64,000 nucleotides of DNA from an uncultured Acidobacteriaceae bacterium (GTDB lineage: Bacteria; Acidobacteriota; Terriglobia; Terriglobales; Acidobacteriaceae), in NCBI GenBank assembly GCA_903828675.1, contig CAIKND010000121.1, positions 1 through 64,000 of the forward strand. Direction: 5' to 3'. Shown one piece after another: positions 27,979 through 36,629 of the stretch. Each line of letters opens with the position of its first letter. The stretch's first letter is position 1. A program made the translations under genes and the position numbers. A model generated the notes under the pieces. The model had not been told where the DNA came from, did not search any database, and saw only the letters and a list, made by a program, of their open reading frames with translations.

Positions 27979-29169
27979 TTGGGATTGAACCTGGCAGGAT
28001 CGGGAACGCCGAAGCGTGCGAAGAAATCGCAAGCGGAGGAGGAGTCGCGCGGAATCGCCGACGGTCGCAAGGCTGCGCGGATTCTGGTGGTGGACGACGA
28101 GGCGCACGTCCGATCGATGATTGGTTCGATACTGGAATTGCAGGGCTATGAGGTGCAGTTGGCCGCAAGTGGGCGGGAAGCTCTGGAAGCTCTGGAACTG
28201 AATTCTTTCGAACTTGTGTTGACGGACATCGTAATGCAGGATTTGAACGGAATTGCGCTTCTGGAACGGGTTCACACGCAGCAACCGAACCTTCCCGTGG
28301 TGATGGTGACGGCAATCCACGACATAAGCGTTGCAATCGACTCGATGCGGCGGGGGGCATATGACTATCTGCTCAAGCCCTTTGAGCGCGAGCACCTTGT
28401 GAGCACCGTGGAGCGCGCGCTGAAACACCGGCAGGTGCTGGAGAAGAGCCACAATTACCAACAGAGCCTGGAGCAGATGGTGCGGGCGCGGACGGAGATG
28501 CTCCGTCATGCGATGGAGGACCTGGAACACTCCTACGACGTGACGCTGGAAGCGCTGGGCGACGCACTGGATCTGAAGGACTCCGAGACCGAAGGGCATT
28601 CGAAACGTGTGACCGCTTACACGATCGCGCTGGCGCGGGCGATGGGCATCGCGCCTACGGAGATCAAGGTAATTGCGCGCGGCGCATTTTTGCACGATAT
28701 CGGAAAGATGGCGATACCGGACGAGATTTTGCGCAAGCCGGGGACCCTGAACGGTGAAGAGCAGGACGTGATGCGCGAGCACTGCACGCGCGGCTACCAC
28801 ATGCTGCGAAAGATTCCGTTCCTCGCGGGGGCGGCGGAGATTGTTTTCTGCCATCAGGAACATTTCGACGGATCGGGCTATCCGAGCGGATTGCGCGGCC
28901 GGGAGATACCGGTAGGCGCGCGGATTTTCGCGGTAGCGGACACGCTCGACGCGATAACCAGCGACCGTCCTTACCGAAAGTCGCGGAGCTTCGACGTGGC
29001 GCGCGAGGAGATTTTGCGTTGCTCGGGAACGCAGTTCGATCCGGCAGTCATAGAGGTTTTTCTAAAGATACCGAACGAGCTTTGGCAGGAGTTGCGATCG
29101 GAGATCAGCGGCCAGAACCGGCGCTTCTCGACCTTCGAGATGGCGCAGGTCCCGGGTCAGGCGGAGTAG
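27979..29169 (+). CDS. response regulator with HD-GYP output domain
   Basis: A 396-residue two-domain protein: a receiver domain (about residues 35-150, phospho-acceptor Asp83 in LVLTDIVM, LKPFE lysine), a coiled linker (150-185) and an HD-GYP phosphodiesterase domain (190-375). The output domain keeps HDIGKMAIPDEIL, HQEHFDGSGYP and the helix ADTLDAITSDRPYR, so it is predicted to hydrolyse cyclic di-GMP when phosphorylated. No sensor kinase is adjacent. The TTG start follows GGAGGA by six bases. A 58-base gap separates it from the dehydratase gene downstream. Confidence 0.93.
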   Translation: MGLNLAGSGTPKRAKKSQAEEESRGIADGRKAARILVVDDEAHVRSMIGSILELQGYEVQLAASGREALEALELNSFELVLTDIVMQDLNGIALLERVHTQQPNLPVVMVTAIHDISVAIDSMRRGAYDYLLKPFEREHLVSTVERALKHRQVLEKSHNYQQSLEQMVRARTEMLRHAMEDLEHSYDVTLEALGDALDLKDSETEGHSKRVTAYTIALARAMGIAPTEIKVIARGAFLHDIGKMAIPDEILRKPGTLNGEEQDVMREHCTRGYHMLRKIPFLAGAAEIVFCHQEHFDGSGYPSGLRGREIPVGARIFAVADTLDAITSDRPYRKSRSFDVAREEILRCSGTQFDPAVIEVFLKIPNELWQELRSEISGQNRRFSTFEMAQVPGQAE

Positions 29170-29227
29170 CCGGGCTGATTTTCCTGACCAGCTTCCAGAT
29201 CTTGACCAGGTCTCTGGAGTAAAGACC

Positions 29228-29506
29228 ATGTGCGCACTTTCCGCGGAAGAAGCCCGTTCGTCTTTGAACCAGGTACCTGAGTGGAAGATTGAAGCCGGCG
29301 AACTGGTGAGAGTTTTTCAATTTTCAGATTTTGCAGGGGCATTGGACTTTGTGAACCGGGTTGGGGCCCTGGCCGAACAGGCCGGGCATCATCCGGACAT
29401 AGACATCCGTTATAACCGGGTGCGGCTGGGGCTGACGACGCACGATGCTGGAGGCCTGACGGCGAAAGACTTCGAGTTGGCTGCGAAAGCGGATAAAGCG
29501 GTCTGA
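29228..29506 (+). CDS. phhB: pterin-4a-carbinolamine dehydratase
   Basis: A 92-residue protein of the PCD/DCoH family that recycles tetrahydropterin cofactor after aromatic amino acid hydroxylation. The signature is present in the order W (VPEWKIE), FxF (VFQFSDFAGALDFVNRVGALAE) and AGHHPDIDIRYNRVRLGLTTHDAGGLT, with the catalytic HHPD. Length and layout are normal. No phenylalanine hydroxylase gene is nearby, so the enzyme may serve another pterin pathway. Confidence 0.93.
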   Translation: MCALSAEEARSSLNQVPEWKIEAGELVRVFQFSDFAGALDFVNRVGALAEQAGHHPDIDIRYNRVRLGLTTHDAGGLTAKDFELAAKADKAV

Positions 29507-29533
29507 AGGTGGGCGCAACGGGACTGGCCGGGT

Positions 29534-29761
29534 TCAACTTTCCTCTGAAGGGTCGACTGGGGGAATCCCGAAATGCGGATTTTGGGCGATTTCGTCGTCC
29601 TGACGGAGCTTTGCGAGGGTTTTTCTGTACCACCATGCGGCAGCTACCCCACCCACAAGCGCAGAAGCCGCAGCCACAGCGCCCAGTTTGAGCCAAGCGG
29701 AGGATAGCGAGGAGGCGGATTCATTTACTTTAGAAGTATTTGATTCTGAATGATTTGCCAT
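29534..29761 (-). CDS. small single-pass membrane protein, hypothetical
   Basis: A 75-residue protein starting with MANHSES. A Ser/Asn-rich N terminus (about 22 residues) is followed by one membrane helix (LKLGAVAAASALVGGVAAAWW) and a charged tail (YRKTLAKLRQDDE, then PPVDPSEES). The frame is open upstream to 29851, but a GGAGCGAG site precedes the chosen ATG. It lies opposite the pterin dehydratase gene, tail to tail. Family unknown. Confidence 0.6.
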   Translation of the reverse strand: MANHSESNTSKVNESASSLSSAWLKLGAVAAASALVGGVAAAWWYRKTLAKLRQDDEIAQNPHFGIPPVDPSEES

Positions 29762-29881
29762 GCCTGTACTCGCTCCAAACGTACGGAAAATGCTGTCTTC
29801 TTCTTGAGGATACGCTGGATGATTTGATGCCTGGTAGTGGCAAAGGATCAATTTCCCGCGCAGGTAATATAAATTTCGATT

Positions 29882-30026
29882 TTTGTATTTGCATTCTTCT
29901 CAATCTATGCTAAGGTGTATTTATTCCACTGGTGGAGACGGTAGTTACCGGCTTTACCGAGTAGGAAGTAGTTTGCGTCACTGGCCTCCCGGCACGAACA
30001 ATTTACCGTTCGTGCCGTCTTTTTTT
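29882..30026 (+). ncRNA. candidate small RNA or mRNA leader ending in a terminator
   Basis: A possible promoter (TTGTAT, 17-base gap, TATGCT) is followed by about 75 bases with local stems (for example CGGTAGTTACCG) and then a strong intrinsic terminator at 29990-30026. No reading frame fits. The terminator stands 100 bases before the next gene, so this is either an independent small RNA or a terminated leader. No known riboswitch class was recognised. Confidence 0.35.
29990..30026 (+). terminator. intrinsic terminator
   Basis: A perfect ten-base stem CGGCACGAAC/GTTCGTGCCG with a loop of eight bases, followed at once by TCTTTTTTT. This is the clearest intrinsic terminator in the window. Confidence 0.85.
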
Positions 30027-30124
30027 GTGGCGGGGAACCAGAGGCGATTTTGCGGTGGCGGGCGCCAGTCTCGGGTAGTTGCGGAGATTCCTGTCCGGGT
30101 TAGAATTGCAAGCAGAGAGGTCTC

Positions 30125-30577
30125 ATGAAAAATCCGATGAAGAGCCGCTGGGCGCTGGGATTGGCGGTTTTCACGCTGACCGCGGCAAGTTATGCGCAGT
30201 GGTCCAACCCGGCTGAAGACGTTCCCGCATACCATCCCGCTGCGCCGCTGAAGGTGAGCGCACTGCCGCCGATCATGGCGGGCGGCCAGCTGACGGGTGA
30301 GAACTTCCGCTATCCGTGGCAGATTCATGTGTATCAGCAGGTGATGAAGGTAAGCAGCGTGGTTTACCAGATGCCCTGCAACTGCCGCTGCGACCGGGCG
30401 CTGGGACATACCAGCCTGAGAAGCTGCTTTGAGACCGCGCACGGCACCGAGTGCTCGACCTGTGCCAAGGAAGGGTTCTTTGCGTACCAGCAGACGAAGC
30501 TGGGCAAGACGCCGGCGCAGATCAGGGCTGCGGTGGCCAGGCACGAGTACGAGAGCATCGATCTGGACAGGCAGTAG
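30125..30577 (+). CDS. exported CYCXC/PCYCGC-type cysteine-rich protein
   Basis: A 150-residue protein with a signal peptide (about residues 1-24, ending YAQ). The C-terminal half carries the cysteine pattern of the CYCXC family: MPCNCRCDRALGHTSLRSCFE, then TECSTCAKEGFF (read in two parts), with a conserved GHxSLRSCF core. The function of the family is unknown; the paired cysteines suggest metal binding or redox activity outside the cytoplasm. AGAGAGGTCTC precedes the ATG. It is the last chromosomal protein gene before ssrA. Confidence 0.75.
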   Translation: MKNPMKSRWALGLAVFTLTAASYAQWSNPAEDVPAYHPAAPLKVSALPPIMAGGQLTGENFRYPWQIHVYQQVMKVSSVVYQMPCNCRCDRALGHTSLRSCFETAHGTECSTCAKEGFFAYQQTKLGKTPAQIRAAVARHEYESIDLDRQ

Positions 30578-30657
30578 CGGCGGCCGACGGCGAAAAGGGA
30601 ATCGGCGTAGAATAGGAGTTGCAGCACGAGCCGGTTGGCCCGGCTCGCACCCGGAAT

Positions 30658-31010
30658 GGGGGCGTCACGGTTTCGACGGGATCGATTGCGGCAAAGGAGT
30701 CATGTCGGGGTGTGGGCACCCGTAATCGCCTGCAAAACTAAAGTTGCCAACGATAATCTGGCACTTGCAGCTTAATTAAATAAGCTGCCGTCTTCCACGG
30801 CTTTACCTATGGGCTGTGAGCGGACGTCATACAGTAGGCTGGCGTGAGCAGCTCGGTCCGTGTTGCTTGCGCGAGATCATCGGACTAGTTTCCGGCGCAT
30901 CTTGTCCGCTCTGAGTGTCGGAGGCGAAACCAAAAGGAACCGGACAAAGCATGAACACTCCTGGCTGACAGCGATTTCGGACGCGGGTTCGACTCCCGCC
31001 GCCTCCACCA
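30658..31010 (+). ncRNA. ssrA: transfer-messenger RNA
   Basis: tmRNA rescues stalled ribosomes by trans-translation and tags the nascent chain for proteolysis. The 5' end (GGGGGCGTCACGGTTTCGAC) and 3' end (GGGTTCGACTCCCGCCGCCTCCACCA, read in parts) pair as the acceptor stem, with the T-arm at 30983-30999. The tag frame at 30746-30775 encodes Ala-Asn-Asp-Asn-Leu-Ala-Leu-Ala-Ala then TAA, a good proteolysis tag, with GCC as resume codon. It is a standard one-piece tmRNA of 353 bases with CCA encoded. Its 3' end is the likely integration site of the element that follows. Confidence 0.96.
30979..31010 (+). other. likely attL: 3' end of ssrA
   Basis: The T-arm and acceptor end of tmRNA is a favoured site for tyrosine integrases, which restore the gene on insertion. 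The integrase gene starts 137 bases downstream and points away from ssrA. A second copy of this segment (attR) was looked for but not seen up to 64000, so the exact core length is undefined. Confidence 0.55.
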
Positions 31011-31064
31011 ACTCTAAGTTACTTATTTTCAGTAGCTTATCTTCCAAAGGCAAAATCGACGCGC

Positions 31065-31087
31065 AGTTTTGTACGTAATTTGTACGT
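31065..31087 (+). repeat. paired TTTGTACGT sites next to the attachment site
   Basis: TTTGTACGT occurs twice in direct orientation, 11 bases apart (31068 and 31079), in the gap between ssrA and the integrase gene. They could be arm-type integrase or excisionase binding sites. Two short copies are modest evidence. Confidence 0.3.
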
Positions 31088-31146
31088 TGCGCCCTTTGAC
31101 CGACTTCCGTTCCGCGGGCAATCTCACCTGAAGAAGTGGGAGCCCG

Positions 31147-32493
31147 ATGCTGCTTTCTGTCTTTACCCGCCACTCCACCAGCTGCAGATTTTCGAGAGAC
31201 CGTGCCTGCCGCCGCTGCAACTGCCCCAAATGGGTCGGCGGCCAGGTCAACGGATACTACTTTCGCCAGAGCGCCAAAACCCGACAGTGGGCCGAGGCCG
31301 AAGAAGTGCGCGTCAAGCTTGAGGAGGCGCTCATCAAGGGCCTGCCGCCTTTCGGCACCGCAGTGGCGGCCGATTCGGCGCCGCCCATCCCCACTCCGGC
31401 CGATCCCCCGCCGATGTCCCGGACGGGAGTCCCTGAACCACTCGTACCGAAGCCACGGCCAAGGGTCACTGTGGCGCAAGCGGTCGACGCATACCTCGCC
31501 GATGCCGTCAGCCGCAGCGTCGAAACCTCGACCCTCAAGAAACTCGAAACCATCTTCCGCAAGCAGTTTCTTGTCTGGACGCGCGTCGAGGGGATCGAAT
31601 ACCTCGATGAACTGGAGCTGGACACTCTGCTGAACTTCCGCAACACCTGGGAAGACGGCCCCCTCGCCAAGCAGAAAAAGCAGAGCCGCGTGATTGGGTT
31701 CTTCTGGGCCTGCGTACGGCGCCGCTACCTGACCGAGAACCCCGCCATCGGCCTCGGGAAGATCAAGGTCGTGCAAATCCCGACCGACTACTTCCCGCCT
31801 GACGAATTCGAGCGGATCATCGCCGCAACCTACATTCGCCGGGGCGATCGCGGCGGCGGAGATGTGAAGGCGAATCAGACAAGGCTTCGCACCATGACCC
31901 TGCTAATGCGTTGGAGCGGGCTACGCATCCGCGATGCGGTGACCCTCGAACGGCATCGCCTAAATGGCGATAGCCTTCTGCTCTATCAGGCAAAGACCGG
32001 GACACCTGTCTACGTGCCGCTCCCCCCGCACGTCGTGGAGGCGCTCGAAAACATTCCGCCCGGCCCCAAGCCGAATCCCCGCTACTTCTTCTGGAGCGGC
32101 AATGGAGATCCAAAGAGTGCTGTCGCCGATTGGCAACGGAGTTATCGCCGTCTGTTCAAGACGGCGGATATCAGAACAGCCGACGGCGAGAAAAAGCGAT
32201 GCCATCCGCACATGTTCCGCGACACGTTCGCCGTGGAGATGCTGCTCGCCGGCGTACCCATCGATCAGGTTTCGCTCTTGCTCGGCCATGCTTCGGTGAA
32301 GATCACGGAGAAGAGCTACGCGCCCTTCGTGAAGGCGCGACAGCTTCAGTTGCAGGAGAGCGTACGCAATGCCTGGAACGCCGCCACAGGGAACGGGCCG
32401 CAAAGTACACCGCCGACTTCTGCCGCTTCGGTGAACAAGCGTGCCGGATGGCAGTTGATTCATACGGGAAAGAAGGCGAAGGCAACGGCATGA
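31147..32493 (+). CDS. int: tyrosine-family site-specific integrase
   Basis: This 448-residue recombinase inserts and excises the element at ssrA. An N-terminal His/Cys cluster (HSTSCRFSRDRACRRCNC, residues 9-26) looks like a small zinc motif, an architecture I associate with acidobacterial integrases. A Pro-rich linker (about 75-105), a SAM-like core-binding domain (106-215) and a catalytic domain follow. Catalytic residues are Arg260 (SGLRIRD), His355-x-x-Arg358 (HMFR), the LLGH histidine and nucleophile Tyr391 in KSYAPF. GGGAG lies five bases before the ATG. It is transcribed away from ssrA, with attL just upstream. Confidence 0.93.
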   Translation: MLLSVFTRHSTSCRFSRDRACRRCNCPKWVGGQVNGYYFRQSAKTRQWAEAEEVRVKLEEALIKGLPPFGTAVAADSAPPIPTPADPPPMSRTGVPEPLVPKPRPRVTVAQAVDAYLADAVSRSVETSTLKKLETIFRKQFLVWTRVEGIEYLDELELDTLLNFRNTWEDGPLAKQKKQSRVIGFFWACVRRRYLTENPAIGLGKIKVVQIPTDYFPPDEFERIIAATYIRRGDRGGGDVKANQTRLRTMTLLMRWSGLRIRDAVTLERHRLNGDSLLLYQAKTGTPVYVPLPPHVVEALENIPPGPKPNPRYFFWSGNGDPKSAVADWQRSYRRLFKTADIRTADGEKKRCHPHMFRDTFAVEMLLAGVPIDQVSLLLGHASVKITEKSYAPFVKARQLQLQESVRNAWNAATGNGPQSTPPTSAASVNKRAGWQLIHTGKKAKATA

Positions 32494-32496
32494 GGA

Positions 32497-33432
32497 CTAC
32501 TGAAAAGTCGGCCCGGAATGCCGCGCCATATGGCTTTGAACACGCGCTTGCACCTGGTCCCAGTGTTCGTCGAGAGTCTGGAAGAAGACTTCCGGCATGC
32601 GATCGTTAATCACTCGGGTTCGAAGCCAGAATCGAAAGAACAGTGCCTCCATTACGTCGTCGGGAACCTGCGCCGCGTTGCAGAATGAGATCGCGGATTG
32701 AAGATGCTCGAATGCAGGTTCCACTTCCCACTCAGCTTCTCCCTTCGAGGCAGGCGGGCGACCCAGCCACGTTTCTGGCGCAGCTCTAGCAGCCTCGATG
32801 CGTGCCACCCGCTTGTCGAATGCAGCGCTCCGGGTCGGGCTCGGCAGATCATCGCAGTTCTGCTCCAGAAGGGCGAGAATTTCCTTCATCTCCTTGCCGA
32901 AGGTTCGGCGCAGCCGTTCAGCTTCATCTGTAGGGACACGCATGCGTCGAAAGGCGTAAGTTAACCACGCGTTGAGAAACGCACCTTCCATGGCGAAAGA
33001 GCTGACTTCCTCATCGAAGGCATTCAGTACGGCGACACCTAACTCGGATGCGGCGAAGCGCCGCTTCTGCGACAAGTCTGAACGACCCCGCTCGTGACGG
33101 AGCGAGTAGCAAAGTTCGATCGCGCGGCTATCCACTTCAGCCCTTCGTCGATAGGCACCGAGCGTACGCTTCCACTCGCTCAACTGGGCGGGAGATATCC
33201 GGTCTCGGCTGTCCTCGGTAACGAGTAAGCCGGTTTTCGTGAACGCGTACATCAGGTCGGGACTCACTTGGGCCCGGCGAAAGACGAGCCTGAGCTCATC
33301 CGTAAGCTCCTGGCTGAGACCCGCTGCCTCGGCAGCGGAAATAGCGAGCGCAGCTTCATCCCCGCCTTCCGGGTTGGAGATGAGGTGGATTCCCTCTTTT
33401 CCTCGCATACGCCGGTGATGCCCGTTCGTCAT
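32497..33432 (-). CDS. hypothetical protein opposite the integrase
   Basis: A 311-residue soluble, charged and mostly helical protein with no signal peptide or membrane helix. It is one of the few minus-strand genes of the element, ending three bases past the integrase stop. Notable stretches include LSQKRRFAASELGVAVLNAFDEE and SSFAMEGAFLNAWLTYAFRRMR (in parts). The ATG at 33432 has ATTGGAG six bases upstream; the open frame begins four codons earlier with TTG. Placement suggests an element-maintenance, regulatory or defence cargo gene. I do not recognise the family. Confidence 0.6.
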   Translation of the reverse strand: MTNGHHRRMRGKEGIHLISNPEGGDEAALAISAAEAAGLSQELTDELRLVFRRAQVSPDLMYAFTKTGLLVTEDSRDRISPAQLSEWKRTLGAYRRRAEVDSRAIELCYSLRHERGRSDLSQKRRFAASELGVAVLNAFDEEVSSFAMEGAFLNAWLTYAFRRMRVPTDEAERLRRTFGKEMKEILALLEQNCDDLPSPTRSAAFDKRVARIEAARAAPETWLGRPPASKGEAEWEVEPAFEHLQSAISFCNAAQVPDDVMEALFFRFWLRTRVINDRMPEVFFQTLDEHWDQVQARVQSHMARHSGPTFQ

Positions 33433-33606
33433 CGCTTGCTCCAATTTTCATTCTACGGTCCAACCAGAGCTCTCTCTACTTGTTCGTCCAAAGGGATTTT
33501 GACCGAACTCTGTACTTGGGTTACCAATAATTCGCCTGCATTTGGCAGTTCGGACGTTTCTGAATCATGAACTATCCAACTTCAACCTTGAAAAAGGAAT
33601 TGCCGC

Positions 33607-33876
33607 ATGGAACTTCAACACGAGCTAGCATCGAGTGCTTCGGGCGAACGGTCCACGAATGCCGTTTTTTCGGACCTGGAGCGACATTTCACCGTGGCTG
33701 AATTGTCAAAGCGCTGGTTCTTCAGCGAAAACACGATTCGGCGCCTCTTCAGCCAAGAGCCCGGAGTGGTTAAGATCGCACGTCCGCACACCCGGTCGAA
33801 AAGAGGATATACCTCCATGCGGATTCCCGAGCGGATTGCTGAGCGAGTACACCGGCGATTGCAGGGGCTCTCCTGA
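33607..33876 (+). CDS. helix-turn-helix protein, likely excisionase
   Basis: An 89-residue basic protein. Residues 28-70 (FTVAELSKRWFFSENTIRRLF, then KIARPHTRSKRGYTSMRIPE) form a MerR/excisionase-type winged helix: helix-turn-helix followed by a wing and the Ile-Pro turn seen in Xis/AlpA proteins. It is close to the integrase and attL. It is predicted to direct excision or regulate int. An AAAAAGGAA site precedes the ATG. Confidence 0.65.
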   Translation: MELQHELASSASGERSTNAVFSDLERHFTVAELSKRWFFSENTIRRLFSQEPGVVKIARPHTRSKRGYTSMRIPERIAERVHRRLQGLS

Positions 33877-33985
33877 ATAAACCGGCCTGCAGTTCGTATC
33901 GAACTGCTCTGGATCCACATGAGATTGTGGATTTGACCGAATTTTGAGATCGCCTCATGCTGGCTCCGCATTCGAGGAGGACCAA

Positions 33986-34267
33986 GTGATCAAGCGACCC
34001 AGGTTTCTCATCATCGCCGTATTGCTAACGCTTATCGACTTTACAGTCGTTGTCTGTTACGGCTGCACAGTTTGGACGACATGGTCACATGACGTCTGGA
34101 GCCGCGGGATTCTGATCCTATTCGCGGCGTTAGGGGCTACCTCGCTGGCGAATGTCTGGGCCCAAGTGGTCTCTGCGCAAGACATTTTGCTTGGCTGCCA
34201 GAGCGCCGAGGGTCCGCAAACTGCGGTCCCGATTCCAGTAGAAGCGCGAGGACAGGCCGATGTTTGA
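33986..34267 (+). CDS. small membrane protein, hypothetical
   Basis: A 93-residue protein starting with GTG after GAGGAGGA. Two membrane helices (FLIIAVLLTLIDFTVVVCY and RGILILFAALGATSLANVW) are separated by a short loop and followed by a polar tail. It overlaps the MoxR-type ATPase gene by eight bases, so the two are probably made together. Family unknown. Confidence 0.55.
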   Translation: MIKRPRFLIIAVLLTLIDFTVVVCYGCTVWTTWSHDVWSRGILILFAALGATSLANVWAQVVSAQDILLGCQSAEGPQTAVPIPVEARGQADV

Positions 34268-35180
34268 TTCCCTCAAAGACCTCTCCAGCAAGCTCGCCGC
34301 CACGGGCTACTTCATCGACCCCGTGATGACCCAGGTTGTCTTCCTGGCCGCGAAACTCCAGAAGCCGTTGCTGCTCGAAGGCCCCGCCGGCTCAGGCAAA
34401 ACTCAATTAGCGCTTTCTGTCGCCGCCGCTGCGGATACGCATGTTGAGCGACTGCAGTGCTACCGCGGCGTGACGGAGGACAAGGCCATCGGGCGCTTCG
34501 ATGAGGGTCTACAGCGGCTCTACATGGAGTTCTCAAAGGGCCAGCACGAGAGCTGGCAGAGTGTTCAGGCGAACCTCAAAGGGCGGGAGTTCTTCCGGCC
34601 CGGTCCTCTGATGCGCGCGCTCGAATGCGATCGGCCATGCGTGTTGCTCATTGACGAATTGGACAAGGTTGACGAAGGGTTCGAAGCGATGCTGCTAGAA
34701 ATCCTCTCAGGATGGACCCTCTCGATTCCTGAGTTCGGAACCGTAACCGCGAAAAGCATTCCCTTCGTCGTGCTCACCAGTAATGAGGAGCGCAGACTGG
34801 GCGACCCCATCCGGAGACGCAGTCTCTACGTGCGTGTCGAGCACCCGACGCCGGAGCGAGAAGCGGAGATCATCGCCAGCCGCACACCGAAGGCCGATCA
34901 GAAGTTTCATCGGGAGATGGCGGGGATTGCGCTCTCGTTCCGCAACTATTCTCTCGAAAAGCCTCCGTCGGTCTCGGAGATGATCGACTTTGCCAACGCA
35001 CTTCAACTGCTCGGAACCGACCACGTAACCGAGGAGCACCGCGACGTGCTGCTGCCGTTCCTGGCAAAAACGGAGAAGGACCGGCGTCATCTGTTGCTCC
35101 GCGAAGGATTCAAGAGCCTGCTGGACGACGGCGCCCGATTTGCGCGGAGCCTGGCACTCCCTGGAGGAAAACCTTCATGA
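34260..35180 (+). CDS. MoxR-type AAA+ ATPase
   Basis: A 306-residue ATPase with Walker A (GPAGSGKTQ, about residue 41-49), Walker B (VLLIDELDKVD), sensor 1 (VLTSNEERRL) and the arginine-rich box after it (DPIRRRSLYVRV). MoxR proteins usually act as chaperones for VWA-domain or enzyme complexes. Here it is the first gene of a run that continues directly into the VirB1-like gene (four-base overlap), so it may help assemble the secretion channel or take the place of an absent VirB11; that is inference. No VWA partner is adjacent. Confidence 0.82.
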   Translation: MFDSLKDLSSKLAATGYFIDPVMTQVVFLAAKLQKPLLLEGPAGSGKTQLALSVAAAADTHVERLQCYRGVTEDKAIGRFDEGLQRLYMEFSKGQHESWQSVQANLKGREFFRPGPLMRALECDRPCVLLIDELDKVDEGFEAMLLEILSGWTLSIPEFGTVTAKSIPFVVLTSNEERRLGDPIRRRSLYVRVEHPTPEREAEIIASRTPKADQKFHREMAGIALSFRNYSLEKPPSVSEMIDFANALQLLGTDHVTEEHRDVLLPFLAKTEKDRRHLLLREGFKSLLDDGARFARSLALPGGKPS

Positions 35181-35659
35181 AGCGATGCCTACTCTTGCTG
35201 TTGCTGCTGCTCCCCCGAGTCGCACCGGCCCAAGTCGATCCCGCGCCGGCGGCGCAGTTTGTGCGGCAATATGCAGGGCACTACCGTATCTCACCTGAGT
35301 TGGTCGCTGCGCTAATCGACGTTGAATCGCGCTGGAATCCGCGAGCACTCTCGAGCAAGGGAGCGATGGGGTTGATGCAGCTCATGCCGGCGACAGCGCG
35401 TCGTTACGGCGCTGTCAAACCCTTCGACGTAGAACAGAACATTGCCGCGGGCACGCGCTATGTGACGGCATTGATGTGGGAGTTCCACGGGGATATGCGG
35501 CTGGTCGTTGCGGCCTATTACGCGGGCGACCATGGGATCGCCCGGGAGCAATTGAACTATCACAACCCGGACGTTGTGGCCTACGTGCTGGCGGTCCGGC
35601 GGCAGTTCACGATTCGCAAATATGCGGCCATGCGGCCGCCGAGGAGGTCAACGCCATGA
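35177..35659 (+). CDS. virB1: VirB1-like lytic transglycosylase
   Basis: A 160-residue exported enzyme (signal peptide to about residue 18) with one SLT domain. The catalytic Glu is in IDVESRWNPRALSSKGAMGLMQLMP (read in parts), followed by AAGTRYV and AAYYAGDHG. It would open the peptidoglycan to let the conjugation channel pass. It overlaps the ATPase gene upstream and the VirB9-like gene downstream by four bases each. Confidence 0.85.
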   Translation: MKRCLLLLLLLLPRVAPAQVDPAPAAQFVRQYAGHYRISPELVAALIDVESRWNPRALSSKGAMGLMQLMPATARRYGAVKPFDVEQNIAAGTRYVTALMWEFHGDMRLVVAAYYAGDHGIAREQLNYHNPDVVAYVLAVRRQFTIRKYAAMRPPRRSTP

Positions 35660-36612
35660 AGCTTCGCTGGTTCATCCTCATCGCACTCCTGATTCCGCTG
35701 CGCCTCAGCGCTACGGACGCAACGGTTGGAGCACGTGTCGCAACCATAACAATTAACCCGCGAGAGATCACGGTCCTCCATCTGCGGCCGGAGTTTGAGT
35801 CGACCATTCGGATGCCAGAGGAGGTGACGTCCGTCATTCTGGGCAGTCCTGGCGAGTTCAAGGCCGAGCACAACGAGGGTGAGCCTGAGTATGTTTATGT
35901 CAAGCCCATCACGAAACAGGCGGCTCAGTCGAACCTCCTGATCGCAACGAAATCGGGCCAGCACGTAACGCTGGAGTTGGTAAGCGATGGCACTGGCATT
36001 CCGAATCAATCGCAGCCGGTGGACTTCCTGATCGAGTACCGATCCGCGCGGAGCTTTCTGATTTCCTCAGACTCCGGAGTCCCAACAATGCCAGCCGTAG
36101 CTGGCAAGGTTCCAGCGCATGAATCCAGTGGCAGGGACACCGGCCCAGAGTTATCGCCGCTTTCCAATCTCGACGAGGAGTTCAGGCAGCAGCAGAAAGT
36201 GAATGCCCCCAAATGGACGAAATGGCAGGACAAGCAGATCGAGACATCGATCGGCGACATGCGGCAGTTGAGCAACGAAACGGTGATCGCTTACTCCGTC
36301 CTGAACAGCTCGGATCAGCCTGTAGAGATCGTTCCGCCCCAGATCCAGATCACGGGACGCACCGCCGCAAAGAAGAAAAAGAAGGAAGGCAAAGGCATCA
36401 TCTCGGATCAGCTGGAGATCCGCGACTACCGGTTGAGCGCAACACGGATTGAGCCTGGAGGCCGAGCTGATGGCGTGGTTGTCTTCGACCGACCCAACTT
36501 CAAGGAGTCGACGGAGAAGTTGTTTCTGCAGATCGCGCAGGCGGACCAGGTGGATCGTCCCATCTTGATTCGTCTGCCGTTCACCCCACCCATCTCCGGC
36601 GACGGCAAATAG
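35656..36612 (+). CDS. VirB9/TrbG-like core-complex protein, copy 1
   Basis: A 318-residue exported protein (signal peptide ending near residue 19). The N-terminal half (ITVLHLRPEFESTIRMPEEV, then VILGSPGEFKAEHNEG and NLLIATKSGQHVTLELV) has the beta-strand pattern of the VirB9 inner domain, which binds to periplasmic VirB10. The C-terminal half has a Lys-rich patch (AAKKKKKEGKG) and a conserved YRLSATRIEPGG turn. It directly precedes the VirB10 gene, as usual for VirB9. A second VirB9-like gene lies at 51413. Fold assignment is moderate. Confidence 0.65.
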   Translation: MKLRWFILIALLIPLRLSATDATVGARVATITINPREITVLHLRPEFESTIRMPEEVTSVILGSPGEFKAEHNEGEPEYVYVKPITKQAAQSNLLIATKSGQHVTLELVSDGTGIPNQSQPVDFLIEYRSARSFLISSDSGVPTMPAVAGKVPAHESSGRDTGPELSPLSNLDEEFRQQQKVNAPKWTKWQDKQIETSIGDMRQLSNETVIAYSVLNSSDQPVEIVPPQIQITGRTAAKKKKKEGKGIISDQLEIRDYRLSATRIEPGGRADGVVVFDRPNFKESTEKLFLQIAQADQVDRPILIRLPFTPPISGDGK

Positions 36613-36629
36613 AAAGGAGTACAGAGGCT

